Source: Actinokineospora inagensis DSM 44258
GTDB taxonomy: Bacteria > Actinomycetota > Actinomycetes > Mycobacteriales > Pseudonocardiaceae
DNA: 64,000 bases
Assembly: GCF_000482865.1 (NCBI RefSeq)
Contig: NZ_AXWW01000014.1
Coordinates: 1 to 64,000 of the forward strand
Direction: 5' to 3'
The notes beneath the pieces were generated by a model. It did no database searches and had not been told where the DNA came from. It saw nothing but the letters and a program-made list of their open reading frames with translations. This document shows, in pieces, positions 35,472 through 44,380 of the stretch (within the stretch, counting starts at the first letter, position 1; each line of letters opens with the position of its first letter). The translations under genes were made by a program, and so were the position numbers.

Positions 35472-36185
35472 TCAGAGGCTGTTGGCGATGGTCGCGATGA
35501 TCTGGTCCATCTCCCACTCCTCCAGCCCCTCCCCCGCCACGGAGGGGAAGTAGATGGTGTTGTTCCAGTCGTCGGCGATATCGGTCCACGGGTAGCTTTC
35601 CGGGGCGAACATCAGCAGGCGCTTGGCCGGGTTCTCCATCCGGGCGCTGTGGCTCTGCCCCGACCCCCACTGGGCGTACAGCTCCTCAAGCGAGCCGGGG
35701 ACCGACTGCGGGTAGGTCGCGGCACTGGTGTGCCTCGGGTCGCCGAGGCGGTGCGCCGAGGCGTCGGTGAACATGACGATGACGTGCCTGCGCCGGTCCA
35801 ACCCGGTCTCCCAGTCGGAGCCGATGGCCAGGGCCAGTGCCTCGAGCGCGGACTCCGGCTCGTCACCGCCGCCGCCTGCGTGCAGCGCGTTGACCGTCTT
35901 CTCGAAACTGTCGAGGTCGTCGGGAACACGGAGGAACGGACTCACCACCATCGCGTCCTCCGCGCAGTCGGCGTAGTCGCGGAACCCGATCACCTTGAGC
36001 CGCAGGCTGCTGATCCCCCGCCCCTTGGCCGCCATCTCCTGTGCGAGCCGGTTGGGGAACGACATCGCGCTCTGCTTCACGTTCGCCAACATCCGCGCCA
36101 TGCTCGCGGTCGTGTCGACACACAGCACGATGTCCACCGCGTACTTGAGGTTGTTGTCGCCGGACCTGTTCTGGTTCTGGCTCAT
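35472..36185 (-). CDS. vWA-domain protein (TerY-like)
   Basis: A 237-residue single von Willebrand factor A domain. The MIDAS metal site begins with VLCVDTTASM (D-x-T-x-S) near 19-28. It continues with GFRDYAD and a GGGGDEPESALEAL segment supplying the third element, and MFTDASAHR follows. The C-terminal region ends in a helix with EEWEMDQIIATIANSL. It sits directly after a kinase gene and close to a PP2C gene, the set known as the TerY-P triad in Ter-linked systems. Such vWA proteins are thought to be scaffolds whose phosphorylation controls complex assembly. Confidence 0.85.
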   Translation of the reverse strand: MSQNQNRSGDNNLKYAVDIVLCVDTTASMARMLANVKQSAMSFPNRLAQEMAAKGRGISSLRLKVIGFRDYADCAEDAMVVSPFLRVPDDLDSFEKTVNALHAGGGGDEPESALEALALAIGSDWETGLDRRRHVIVMFTDASAHRLGDPRHTSAATYPQSVPGSLEELYAQWGSGQSHSARMENPAKRLLMFAPESYPWTDIADDWNNTIYFPSVAGEGLEEWEMDQIIATIANSL

Positions 36186-36199
36186 CCAGGTAATCCCGT

Positions 36200-37243
36200 T
36201 CAGTTCTTGTCGGTGAGGTTGATGCGCAGCCGGGCCGACGACGTCCTCGCCGCGGTCTTCGTCGTGTTGACCAGCACCCGACTGGTCCTGGCGCCGCCAC
36301 CCGGCGGCGGAGTACTCGGCGGCGGGACGGGCGGTGGGGACGGGGAAACGGCCGCACTGACGAGCACGTCGGGCTCGTCGAGGGCCGCTGCGACGTCGGC
36401 GATCACCGGGCGGGCCCGGTGATCCGCGGCGGTCAGCGACTCCAGCAGGCGCCGAATCCGACCGCCCAGCCTCGAGTCCCACGCCAAGGGTGCGCCTGCC
36501 AGCACAGCCGCGGCGGGCGATTCGTGGCCTTCGCCGTAGCCCGGCGGGACCCCGAAGAGGTACGTGTGGATCAGCAGGCCGACCGCGAAGACGTCCGCCG
36601 CCTGGGTCAGCGATCGAGCATGGGCGCCTTGGTCGCCGCGCAGGTAGCGCAGCCACTCCGGTGCCCCGTACAACGGGTTGCCGCCGATCACCTCAGCCAT
36701 CGGCGGTGCGCCCGCCTGGTAGGCGTCGTCAAAGTCGATCAACTTCGCAACCAGCAGCGACCCCTTCCTCGCCGGTGTCAGCAGGATGTTCTCCGGCTTG
36801 AGGTCACCGTGGACGATGCCCTTGGCGTGCAGCAGCACCAGGCTGTCCACCAGCGTCTTGAGCAGGACGAGTTGACCGCGGGTGTCGAGGTCGCGCGCGG
36901 CGGCGTCGGCGGGGCGCACTCGCGGCGTGACCTTGTAGTAGCGGGTACCCACCGCGAAGAAGTCCACCGCGAGGACGAGGTTCCCGGCGTGCACGTCGTC
37001 GGCCCGCAACGCGGCCATGATGTCGGTGTGCCGCTTGGCGAACCGCTCGCACTCGGCGAAGCGGCGCTCCTTGTCCTCGACCGTGCCCATCGAGTCGGCC
37101 TTGGGGATCTTCGGGTCGAGGAACTCCTTGATGAAGAACTCCCCGCCGCCCTTCTCCGCGAACGCCCACAGGCACTTGCCCGCGTCGGCGTTGGTCGGCC
37201 TGGTCACCACTCGGTAGCCGTTGAGCACCTGGTTCAGCTTCAC
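36200..37243 (-). CDS. protein kinase (TerY-P triad type)
   Basis: A 347-residue kinase with an atypical core. The lysine lies in EFFIKEFLD, the catalytic loop is VHGDLKPENILL (HGD in place of HRD) and the metal motif is LIDFDDAY (DFD in place of DFG). YGAPEWL follows. A proline-rich tail (SPSPPPVPPP and a Gly stretch) ends in a basic TARTSSARLRINL segment. The GTG start overlaps the phosphatase stop (GTGA) and has a GGGAGGA site. It is paired with the PP2C and vWA genes, so it likely phosphorylates the vWA protein or other operon products and is reversed by the phosphatase. Confidence 0.85.
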   Translation of the reverse strand: MKLNQVLNGYRVVTRPTNADAGKCLWAFAEKGGGEFFIKEFLDPKIPKADSMGTVEDKERRFAECERFAKRHTDIMAALRADDVHAGNLVLAVDFFAVGTRYYKVTPRVRPADAAARDLDTRGQLVLLKTLVDSLVLLHAKGIVHGDLKPENILLTPARKGSLLVAKLIDFDDAYQAGAPPMAEVIGGNPLYGAPEWLRYLRGDQGAHARSLTQAADVFAVGLLIHTYLFGVPPGYGEGHESPAAAVLAGAPLAWDSRLGGRIRRLLESLTAADHRARPVIADVAAALDEPDVLVSAAVSPSPPPVPPPSTPPPGGGARTSRVLVNTTKTAARTSSARLRINLTDKN

Positions 37244-38256
37244 CGGTCGTCCTCCCCCACCACCATGGCCAAGCGCTGCTCGTACCCGCCGCGGTATTTC
37301 CGCCACGAGTCGCTTCTGGCGGTGCGCACGGCGTCTTCACCGCGATCCGCCGCAGCGCGCAGCGGCTCGTCGTGTTCGTGCCGCAGCAGGTTCCTCCGCT
37401 CGCCGAACGACGCGCGCAGGTTCCCGAAGCCCTTGAACCCCAACGCCACGACGGCGAGTGAGGCGTCGTCACCGGTGTACGCGGCGACCCGCTCAGCCAG
37501 CAGTTCGCCCCAGTGGGCCGGGTCGCGCGCGAACCAGAGCGTGTCCAGCAGCACGTGCTCGAACTGCGCGGGTGTGCTGACATAGCCGAAGAAGCCGTCG
37601 GTCGCGGTGACCAGGACGCACGGCGCGGGCGCTTGGCCACGCCACCGGTTGAGCGCGAACTCCCGGTCGACCGACACCATGTTGGTCATCGGCGGGTCCT
37701 GCAGCAGCAGGTCCAGGGCGTCGCTGCCGTCCACGTCGTCCAGGCTGAGCTGCTGCAGGCCGCGGTCGGGCTCGACCACATAGCACCGGGAGTCCCCGGC
37801 CCACACCACGTCCCAGCGCACCCCGTCCGGGCGCATGGTGAAGGCGAGCGCGGCCAGGGTGGACGGGAACTCACGGTGAATCCTCCCGCGCATCCTGCTT
37901 CGCACCGTGATGTCGGCGGCCAGCCGGGTGACGACCTTGTCGTGCAGCGCGTCCACCGACGGGCCGTCGACGAACCACTCCTCGACCAACCCCCGCAACC
38001 GGCGGGCGGCGACCCACGCCTGGGTCCGCTCCTGCCCGACCGGGGTGCTGCCCGCGCTCGCCCGGCCCGCACCCCCGACGCCGTCGAAGACCGCGATCAG
38101 GCCGCGCGCCGTCGGCCAGTGCACCACGATGAGCGGATCGGCGTCCTCACCACGCCCGGCGATGCGCTCCGTCCACACCGACAACGCCACGAACCCGGGC
38201 GCGGTGTGGTCCCAGACCCGGGCGCCCTGAACGGTCCTGCTCGGCTCGACGTCCAC
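37240..38256 (-). CDS. PP2C-family protein phosphatase
   Basis: A 338-residue metal-dependent phosphatase. The motifs are RGEDADPLIV, VFDGVGGAG (the D-G-x-G-G metal site), VVWAGDSRCYVVE, TATDGFFGYV and GDDASLAVVAL. All metal-binding aspartates are present. The C-terminal 80 residues form a charged helical tail (WRKYRGGYEQRLAMV). It starts three bases after the upstream gene and overlaps the kinase start. In a TerY-P-like triad it would remove phosphates placed by the kinase. Confidence 0.88.
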   Translation of the reverse strand: MDVEPSRTVQGARVWDHTAPGFVALSVWTERIAGRGEDADPLIVVHWPTARGLIAVFDGVGGAGRASAGSTPVGQERTQAWVAARRLRGLVEEWFVDGPSVDALHDKVVTRLAADITVRSRMRGRIHREFPSTLAALAFTMRPDGVRWDVVWAGDSRCYVVEPDRGLQQLSLDDVDGSDALDLLLQDPPMTNMVSVDREFALNRWRGQAPAPCVLVTATDGFFGYVSTPAQFEHVLLDTLWFARDPAHWGELLAERVAAYTGDDASLAVVALGFKGFGNLRASFGERRNLLRHEHDEPLRAAADRGEDAVRTARSDSWRKYRGGYEQRLAMVVGEDDR

Positions 38257-38258
38257 GC

Positions 38259-39284
38259 CTAACCGTCCTCACTGCGCAGCACGCCGCGCACCCGGCTCGG
38301 CTTGGCCTCCGGGGGCGCGGGTTCGGCGAGCCGTTCCGCGACGGGCTTGTCGCCCTTCGGCGGGGCAGCGGGCGTGGGCGGTGGCGTCTCTGCGGTGGGC
38401 TTGCTCTCCCCCTCGACCACGGCTCCCGCGCCGTCGATCGTCTTGCGCTTGCGTTCGAGCCGATCGCGTATACCGCTTCGCTTGCCGCCCAGCAGCGGAT
38501 TGCCGCCGGGGAAGAACTCACTCATCACGGTGTCGCTGATGCGCGAGGTGTTGAACTCCTCCATCTTCTCCGAACCCATCAGCGCCCGGAGCGCCTGCAG
38601 GCTGGCGTTGGTGCTGTGCTCCTTGGCGTCCTGCTCGCGGTCGAGCATCGGCGTGGGGTCGCCCCCTGTCATCGCCATCACGTGGGCCAGCATCTCCCCA
38701 CGACCCCCGTCGGCGACCGGGCGCATCGCGTCGCGGCGCATCTCCAGCACCCGCAACTCGCGCTGGGTGGAGAGGAACTCGGCGACGTCGCTGGTCTCCA
38801 CCTGCACGCTGAACCCGGTCAACCGCACACCGTCGGGGACGTAGGCCCGCAAGAGGGCCTCGACCACTGCGGCCTCCGCGTTGGCGGGGCGCAGCGGCTC
38901 GAACCGCATGGTGACCGCGCGCACCTGACCGGTCAGCCACGCCTGCAGCGCGGCGGCCATGTCCCGGACCCCGTCGCGGACCACCCGTACCGGGTCGACG
39001 ATCTCGCAGCCGCAGGACACGGTGACCTGGAAGGGGAACGACGAGTCCGCACTCGGCGAGGAGAAGGTGGTGCCGACGGCCCGGTTGGCGACGTCGACCC
39101 GGTGCGCGACCCGGTAGTTGCCGGTCCTGGCATCGGGCACGCGCTCACCGGCGCGCACCACCACCGGGTCGCCGACAGCGCGTTCGAGCACCAGCGCGGT
39201 GCCCATGGCCGGGCCACGGACCCCGCCCGCCCGCAACCGCTTGAGCGGGATGGACTCCACAACCGGGTCGTAGGTCTGGTTCAT
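38259..39284 (-). CDS. hypothetical protein, possibly SPFH-like
   Basis: A 341-residue protein with a beta-rich N-terminal part (GTALVLERAVGDPVVVRAGERV, FPFQVTVSCGCEIVDPVRVV). A helical region LQAWLTGQVRAVTMRFEPLRP and GVRLTGFSVQVETSDV resemble band-7/SPFH arrangements, but no membrane segment is seen. From about 170 it is helical and charged, with a Pro-rich acidic and basic C-terminal tail. It lies between the NTPase and the phosphatase, with an ATGA overlap upstream. It may be a multimeric scaffold. The SPFH suggestion is weak. Confidence 0.55.
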   Translation of the reverse strand: MNQTYDPVVESIPLKRLRAGGVRGPAMGTALVLERAVGDPVVVRAGERVPDARTGNYRVAHRVDVANRAVGTTFSSPSADSSFPFQVTVSCGCEIVDPVRVVRDGVRDMAAALQAWLTGQVRAVTMRFEPLRPANAEAAVVEALLRAYVPDGVRLTGFSVQVETSDVAEFLSTQRELRVLEMRRDAMRPVADGGRGEMLAHVMAMTGGDPTPMLDREQDAKEHSTNASLQALRALMGSEKMEEFNTSRISDTVMSEFFPGGNPLLGGKRSGIRDRLERKRKTIDGAGAVVEGESKPTAETPPPTPAAPPKGDKPVAERLAEPAPPEAKPSRVRGVLRSEDG

Positions 39285-41425
39285 GCGCTCAGTTCGCCTT
39301 CCTCGAGGAGTTGGGTCAGGAAGTAGTCAGCCGCGGCGGACGGGGCCAAGCGGTCGTCCGCCCACTGCTCGAGCAGGTGGCGCAGGCGGCCATAGTCTTG
39401 GTCCCCCCGGTCGGCGATGCCCGCGAGCAGGTCGAGCACCTCGGGACGGCATGTGGGGTCGGTGTCGGCCATGTGCACCCACACCCACAGCGCGTCCGCG
39501 GCGTTGCGCCGCACCGGTTCGCACGCCAACGCCCGGCCCCACAGCTCGGGCAGGTCTTCGCGCAACTGCCACGCCGAGGCCATCAGCACCGGTCGGTCGC
39601 CGGTTCCCTTCTCACTGGCGGCGAAGGCGAACATGCTCAGCGCCTTGATCACCCGCTCGTCGACGACCGGCGCGTCGGTCCACTCGCGCAGCGCCTCGAT
39701 CACCGGCCCCTGCTGGTCGGCGGCGAGCAGCATCTGCGTGCTGATCGCGACCGGTCCCAACAGGTCCCAGTCACCCTCGTCGATCAGCGTGCGCAACACC
39801 CGCAGCGCCCGCTTCGGGTCAGCGATGCCGAGTGAACGGCCCGCGGCCAACGCGGCGGTCGCGGCGAGCTCACGGGCGTCGTCGTCATAGCGGATGAGGT
39901 TCGCCCATTGCTCGACGTGGGTCCAGAACACTTCGGGCCTGCCGCTGACCGTGCCCGCCACGTCGAGACCGGTGGCGGCGCTCTGCCGCAGGACCGGTGA
40001 CTCGTGCTGCGCCCACGGCAGGAAGTACCGGTGCAGACCGTGTTCGAGGTCGCAAGCCGCGAGCAGCCCCGCGGTGTAGGCGGCTCGCGCGCGGACCTCG
40101 ACGTCGCGGTGCGCGGCCAGCTCAGCGAGCCACTTGAGGATGACGTCGCGGGCGCCGTCGAGTTCCACCCACACCAGTTCCAGCACCGGCGCCCGCAGCG
40201 CGGCGTGCCGGAAGCGGGCCACCCTGTTGCCGCTGTCGGTCTCAACCAACTCGATCCAGGACCGCTCGGCCAACAACCCACGCAGGTAGCGCGGTGTCAT
40301 GGCGGCGTTGTTGTTGCCCAGCTTGCGGTACAGGGAGACCGCGGCGTCAGCGACCGAGAGGTACCCGCACCCCTCCAGAGCTGCGGTAGCCAAGACCAGC
40401 GCGACATCGGCGGCGTCGGGGTCGGCACCGAGCCACTCGCGCACCTGCTCGGGGGCGTTGCGCAGCCGGGACACCACCTCGGCGAGGTCAGCACAGGCGC
40501 GCAACGCCTCGATCACCACGTGGGCCGCGCGTGTGGCGAACTTGGGGTCGTCGCGCTCGTCGAGGATGTCGTCGAGGTCGGTCGCGGCGAGCTGCTCCTC
40601 CACCTCGGACTCGGTGAGCCAGTCGACGTCGACGCCGATCCGTTTGCGCACGATCTCGCGCGAGTCGGGCACGTCGAGGTCGGTCAGCACGTAGTCCTGC
40701 CGGGTGGTCGCGGTGGCCAGCGCGCCGCGCACCGGGCCGGTCACCACGACCAGGTAGGCGTCATGCTCCTTGGCACGGGCGGACGCGTGCGCCAGCCACG
40801 CGTCGCCGATCGACTCCGCCGCGCAGTTGCTCGACGCGTTCGGCAGGTCCCGGACCAGGTAGGCGCACTCGCGGTGCGGTGGTTGCCACGCCATGTTGCC
40901 GAGTACCGAGGCGCCGAGTTCGCAGTAGGCCGCCTGCCAACCGCTGCGGCGCAGTACCTCCACCATGGTCGCCTTCGCCCTGGCGGTCCGCCCTGAGCGG
41001 GCCGGACCCGAGTACACGACGATGTTGCGCAGGTCGACGACATCGACGCCGCGGTCGAAGTCCGCGGGCTTGGCGTAGCGCTCGTGCTCCCCGTGCAGGA
41101 CCTCGGCGTCCAACCACACCTTGGCCGAGCGCTTGCCCGTGCCGCGGCGCGACTTGGTGCCACCGCCCATGGCGAACTCCTCCACCGAGAAGTCTCCGGA
41201 GAAGTGGTAGAGGTTGACGTTCGCCGCGGAACCAGCCCTGGAGAACGCCTCGGCGACGATCTCCTCGTTGCGGGCGCTGCGCAGGTCTGCGGTGCTGGCG
41301 CGCAGCCGGTTGAGCGCCTCATCGCGCGTCGGCGGCGTGTTCGACTCCGGAGTGGGCGGCGTGCCCGGGTTCGCTTGCGACGGCTCGGCGGGTTGTGCGG
41401 CCGGTTCCGGTTCCTGCTCGCTCAT
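39281..41425 (-). CDS. P-loop NTPase with helical repeat domain
   Basis: A 714-residue protein. A disordered Pro/Glu-rich N-terminus leads to a short helix-strand region and a P-loop at about 141-148 (YSGPARSGRTARAK). A Walker-B-like strand DAYLVVVTGPV and a RKRIGVDVDW helical segment follow. From about 330 to the end it is a series of helical repeats (HEAT/TPR-like, e.g. RDVEVRARAAYTAGLLAACD). It resembles STAND-type conflict NTPases but lacks a clear NB-ARC lid. Its ATG overlaps the TIR gene's stop. It would sense a trigger and control TIR activity. Confidence 0.65.
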   Translation of the reverse strand: MSEQEPEPAAQPAEPSQANPGTPPTPESNTPPTRDEALNRLRASTADLRSARNEEIVAEAFSRAGSAANVNLYHFSGDFSVEEFAMGGGTKSRRGTGKRSAKVWLDAEVLHGEHERYAKPADFDRGVDVVDLRNIVVYSGPARSGRTARAKATMVEVLRRSGWQAAYCELGASVLGNMAWQPPHRECAYLVRDLPNASSNCAAESIGDAWLAHASARAKEHDAYLVVVTGPVRGALATATTRQDYVLTDLDVPDSREIVRKRIGVDVDWLTESEVEEQLAATDLDDILDERDDPKFATRAAHVVIEALRACADLAEVVSRLRNAPEQVREWLGADPDAADVALVLATAALEGCGYLSVADAAVSLYRKLGNNNAAMTPRYLRGLLAERSWIELVETDSGNRVARFRHAALRAPVLELVWVELDGARDVILKWLAELAAHRDVEVRARAAYTAGLLAACDLEHGLHRYFLPWAQHESPVLRQSAATGLDVAGTVSGRPEVFWTHVEQWANLIRYDDDARELAATAALAAGRSLGIADPKRALRVLRTLIDEGDWDLLGPVAISTQMLLAADQQGPVIEALREWTDAPVVDERVIKALSMFAFAASEKGTGDRPVLMASAWQLREDLPELWGRALACEPVRRNAADALWVWVHMADTDPTCRPEVLDLLAGIADRGDQDYGRLRHLLEQWADDRLAPSAAADYFLTQLLEEGELSA

Positions 41426-42057
41426 CGGTCACCCCCGGGCACGCTGCCGAAGCTGGGGCCCGCGTGGAAGGTCTCGACGTGGATGCCGTTCATCTCGTAG
41501 TGGCTCGACTGGTCGTGGTAGGACGCGTACCTCGCGGAGGCCGCCGACGGGGTGACGGGGGCGGGGATCGCGGCGAGTCCGGGTACGAGCCTGCGCAGCT
41601 TGGCCGCGAGCAGGTCGAGGTCGCTGGCGGCGGTGCGGAACTGCAGGAAGACGTCCTGTCGGTCCCACAGCGGCCGCACCGGCTCCGGCAGGGCGGCTGG
41701 GTTCATCCTCGGCACGCCGAGCCGGACCGGGATCACCTGCTTGTCCAACCGCAGCGCCATCGTGATCTCGCGGCGAACGAAGTCGCCCGGATCGTCGATC
41801 CGGCGCCCGCCCGATTCGGAGCGGTCTCCGAGCCAGTTGCGCCCCATCACCACCAGGACTGCGGTCGAGGAGGCGACCGCTTCGAACATCGCCTCTTCCC
41901 AGCGCGTTCCCGGTGGAATGGACTTCGAGGCCAGGAACACCGCCTCGGAACCGAACCGGGCGGAGAGCCCCTGGTCGATCAGCGCGACGCCGAACGGCTC
42001 ATCGGCGGCTCGGTAGTTGATGAACACCTTGTTCTGCGACTGCGTCACCAGGTCCAC
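41422..42057 (-). CDS. TIR-domain protein
   Basis: A 211-residue protein with a TIR domain over residues 8-150. It has VFINYRAADEPFG (box 1), a VFLASKSIPPG loop and WEEAMFEAV, whose E54/E55 lies where TIR NADases have the catalytic Glu. STAVLVVMGRNWLG and FVRREITMALRLDKQVIPV follow. The last 60 residues are a short tail rich in Ser/Tyr/His without a known fold. It is the first gene of the eight-gene operon and overlaps the NTPase gene by four bases. A likely role is NAD+ cleavage or signal-nucleotide production upon activation by the NTPase. Confidence 0.88.
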   Translation of the reverse strand: MDLVTQSQNKVFINYRAADEPFGVALIDQGLSARFGSEAVFLASKSIPPGTRWEEAMFEAVASSTAVLVVMGRNWLGDRSESGGRRIDDPGDFVRREITMALRLDKQVIPVRLGVPRMNPAALPEPVRPLWDRQDVFLQFRTAASDLDLLAAKLRRLVPGLAAIPAPVTPSAASARYASYHDQSSHYEMNGIHVETFHAGPSFGSVPGGDR

Positions 42058-42411
42058 CTAGGTATGCGACGAATGGGTAGCGCGCGCGGCACGGATGCGC
42101 GAACGGCGTGACGATGCGTCATCTTCATGGGCACGTCGGCTTCAGCGCAAGCGCCTGCGGACCGTTTCCTGTTTCCTGTTGAATTTAGCCAACCGATGTC
42201 CACTGGAATGTCCAGTGGCGTGTTTTCTGGACATCGACCCTGCCCGTCTTCCTGGTGAACGGTCCAATAGTGTGGGACCGGCAGGCACCGCGGGACGTTT
42301 CCCGTTTCCCATTCCGGCGGGTAACGCGCAATCGTCCTCAGGGGCGCGTGATAGCTACACAATGGACGTCGGGCGCGGCTCGACGTCGCGGACGAGGAAG
42401 GTGGACCGATC
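42058..42411. other. divergent regulatory region (TIR operon / XRE gene)
   Basis: 354 bases between the TIR operon and the XRE regulator, containing both promoters. It holds a palindrome at 42200-42218 (separate entry), a tandem TGTTTCCTGTTTCCTG block near 42165-42180 and a TTTCCCGTTTCCC repeat near 42298-42310. These repeated pyrimidine blocks may be further binding sites. No gene is seen. Confidence 0.5.
42200..42218. promoter_or_regulatory. palindromic operator candidate
   Basis: A perfect inverted repeat, CCACTGGA-ATG-TCCAGTGG, with 8-base arms and a 3-base centre. It lies midway between the divergent TIR operon and XRE-family regulator genes, and another TCTGGACAT lies 14 bases further on. 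It is a reasonable binding site for a dimeric helix-turn-helix protein such as the neighbouring XRE regulator. Confidence 0.55.
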
Positions 42412-43704
42412 GTGGCCATCCCGGAGCCGTTCGGACCGAGGCTGCGTGCCATGCGAGTGGCGCGAGGGCTCTCGCTCAGCGAGTTCGCCCGCAGGACCTT
42501 CTACAGCAAGGGCCACGTCAGCCGGATCGAGACCGGGGTGGCGCGCCCGTCGGTGGAGTTCGCCCAGCGGTGTGACGCGGAGTTGGCCGCGGATGGGGCG
42601 CTCGCCGCGCTCGTGCGCACCACCACGGCCAGTCCGGCGGCGGTGGCCGAGGACGACAACGACGACGGGATGTGGATCATGACGATGTCGCCGGACGGGA
42701 GTTCGTTCGTCCCATTGGGACGACGCGAACTGTTGGTGGGCGGCGCGCTGCTGGTGTCGGGGCTGGCGGTCACGCGGCCGGTGGCCCCGGCGGGCGAGGT
42801 CCACCTCGGGCACCACACCGCGATGCTGGCGGGAGCGCGGGAGATCGGGCAGACCGCGCACCCGCAAGCGGTGCTCCCGATCGTGGTCGGCCAGGCGCAG
42901 TCGTTGCGCCTGCTCGCTGAGCACAGCCGAGGTGCTGACGCCAGGGCGGTGGCCGCCTTGTCCTCGCGCACCGCGGAGTTCGCAGGCTGGATGGCGCAGG
43001 AGGCGGGCGACGAGCGGATGGCCATGTGGTGGACCCAGCGCGCGGTGCGTGCGGCCGAGGCGGCGGGGGACACCCACACCGCCACGTACGCGTTGGTTCG
43101 CCAAGCCTTGATCACGATGTACAACGGTGACCACCAGCGGACCATCGCCCTGGCCAAGCAGGCCCAGTCGGTGCCGGGGACACCGAGCCGGATCCTGGGC
43201 TTGGCCGCTCAACGGGAGGCGCAGGGGCACGCGCTCGCCGGGGACCACACCGAGTGCATGCGTGCGCTTGACCGGGCCAGGGCGAACCTGGAGGCCGCCG
43301 GGGACAGCGGTGACGGGCCGGTGATCGGCACCAGCCACGTTCCCGACCCGGTCGCCGCCGCTACCGGCTGGTGCCTCTACGACCTGGGCAGGCCCGCTGC
43401 GGCCGCGGCCGTCCTCGACCGGGAGTTGGTCCGGATCGCCCCTGGATCGGCGCGAGCACGGGCGCGCTTCGGCGTCCGTCAAGCACTCGCGCACGCGGCG
43501 GCGGGTGACATCGAGCGGGCGTGTGCGTTGGCCGGGGAGATGCTCGGCCATGCCGCGCTGGTCAACTCCGCGACGATCCGCACCGACCTGAACAGGCTCG
43601 CCGCGACGTTGCGCCGGTCGCCGAAGCATCCGGACGTCGTGGCGCTGGGACCGTCGCTCGCCGCGGCACTGCACCCGGGTGAGCCGAGTGCGCACCTAGC
43701 CTGA
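42412..43704 (+). CDS. XRE-family regulator with TPR-like domain
   Basis: A 430-residue regulator. Residues 8-65 are an XRE helix-turn-helix (LRAMRVARGLSLSEFARRTF and SRIETGVARPSVEFAQRCD). A short linker follows, then a hydrophobic LVGGALLVSGLAV segment near residue 105 that resembles a Tat-like or buried helix. The rest is a TPR-like helical array (RQALITMYNGDHQRTIALAKQ). GTG 42412 has GAGGAAGG upstream. Proteins of this shape are common actinomycete regulators. Its divergent placement makes it the likely controller of the TIR/vWA operon. Confidence 0.8.
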   Translation: MAIPEPFGPRLRAMRVARGLSLSEFARRTFYSKGHVSRIETGVARPSVEFAQRCDAELAADGALAALVRTTTASPAAVAEDDNDDGMWIMTMSPDGSSFVPLGRRELLVGGALLVSGLAVTRPVAPAGEVHLGHHTAMLAGAREIGQTAHPQAVLPIVVGQAQSLRLLAEHSRGADARAVAALSSRTAEFAGWMAQEAGDERMAMWWTQRAVRAAEAAGDTHTATYALVRQALITMYNGDHQRTIALAKQAQSVPGTPSRILGLAAQREAQGHALAGDHTECMRALDRARANLEAAGDSGDGPVIGTSHVPDPVAAATGWCLYDLGRPAAAAAVLDRELVRIAPGSARARARFGVRQALAHAAAGDIERACALAGEMLGHAALVNSATIRTDLNRLAATLRRSPKHPDVVALGPSLAAALHPGEPSAHLA

Positions 43705-43786
43705 CCACCTGCCGCGCCCGCCGGTGAGGGATCGGGCCGTGGGGCGCAGCCATGCCCAGTTGGGGTGCGGGCGGCCAAGTAGCGAC

Positions 43787-43820
43787 ATGCCCGGTTAGCG
43801 CGCTCGCGCTAACCGGGCAT
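43787..43820. terminator. long perfect hairpin
   Basis: ATGCCCGGTTAGCGCG at 43787-43802 is followed by a 2-base centre and its exact complement at 43805-43820. It is 83 bases after the XRE stop codon and should act as that gene's terminator. It directly borders the LanC relic. Confidence 0.75.
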
Positions 43821-43837
43821 CCGCGTCCATGGCGTCC

Positions 43838-43935
43838 ACAGGGCAACGGGACGCGATCAGCATCGCGCTGCACTGGTTCGACCGCTGGCGACAAGACGAC
43901 GTTCGATGGCCACAGTGGATCCTCGGGGCGAACCT
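43838..43935 (+). pseudogene. LanC-like gene fragment
   Basis: About 32 codons encode QRDAISIALHWFDRWRQDD followed by VRWPQWILGANLA. They match the cyclase gene at the left end of the window, which has LLNWFDGWRQDDARWPQWI. At the nucleotide level the TGGCGACAAGACGACG block is identical. The flanks before and after do not continue the family, so this is an isolated relic. It starts right after the XRE-gene terminator hairpin. Confidence 0.75.
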
Positions 43936-44380
43936 CGCACAGGACGTTCCGTCCACACCGAACCCAGGCGACTGGACACCCACCTCGGCCAACTGGCCGT
44001 CACTCCCGACACGATCGGCGTCCACCCTCGAGCGGCGTTCCGGCCGCACCGACCGTGAGCGTTTCGTGGAGGCGCACGAAATCTTCACGCAGTTGAACTC
44101 GGCCTACGCCAGCCGGTTCGTGCGCGATCACCTCCGAACGTCTTGGAACGTTCGTCCCACGCCAGGTCTACTCGCAACTGTCCGATGTGGCCGATGCTGT
44201 CGAATTCGGACCGTACTCATCGGTGGCGGCTCGAAACCGCTCGGCGTCCAGAGGGATACCGCCGTGCGGATCGCGCAGGGTGCTCGGCGAACTCTCGCAC
44301 CCTGGCCAGCCCCAGTGGCTCGTTCCAGCGCGTCCTTGGTGCGCAGTGCCAGGTGAGAGTGGGGAAGTTGGCCACATTGG

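Larger units (their letters stand above)
43705..44380. other. intergenic region with relics
   Basis: 676 bases between the XRE gene and the NB-ARC gene. It contains the hairpin and LanC fragment listed separately. Further on, a frame encodes RFVEAHEIFTQLNSAYASRFV, which looks protein-derived but unidentified. The remainder shows nothing supportable. Confidence 0.45.

Noticed and set aside
33935-42057. Complete tellurium-resistance locus
   Set aside because: Only the vWA-kinase-PP2C triad resembles Ter-linked systems; no TerD, TerC or TerB-like gene is present.
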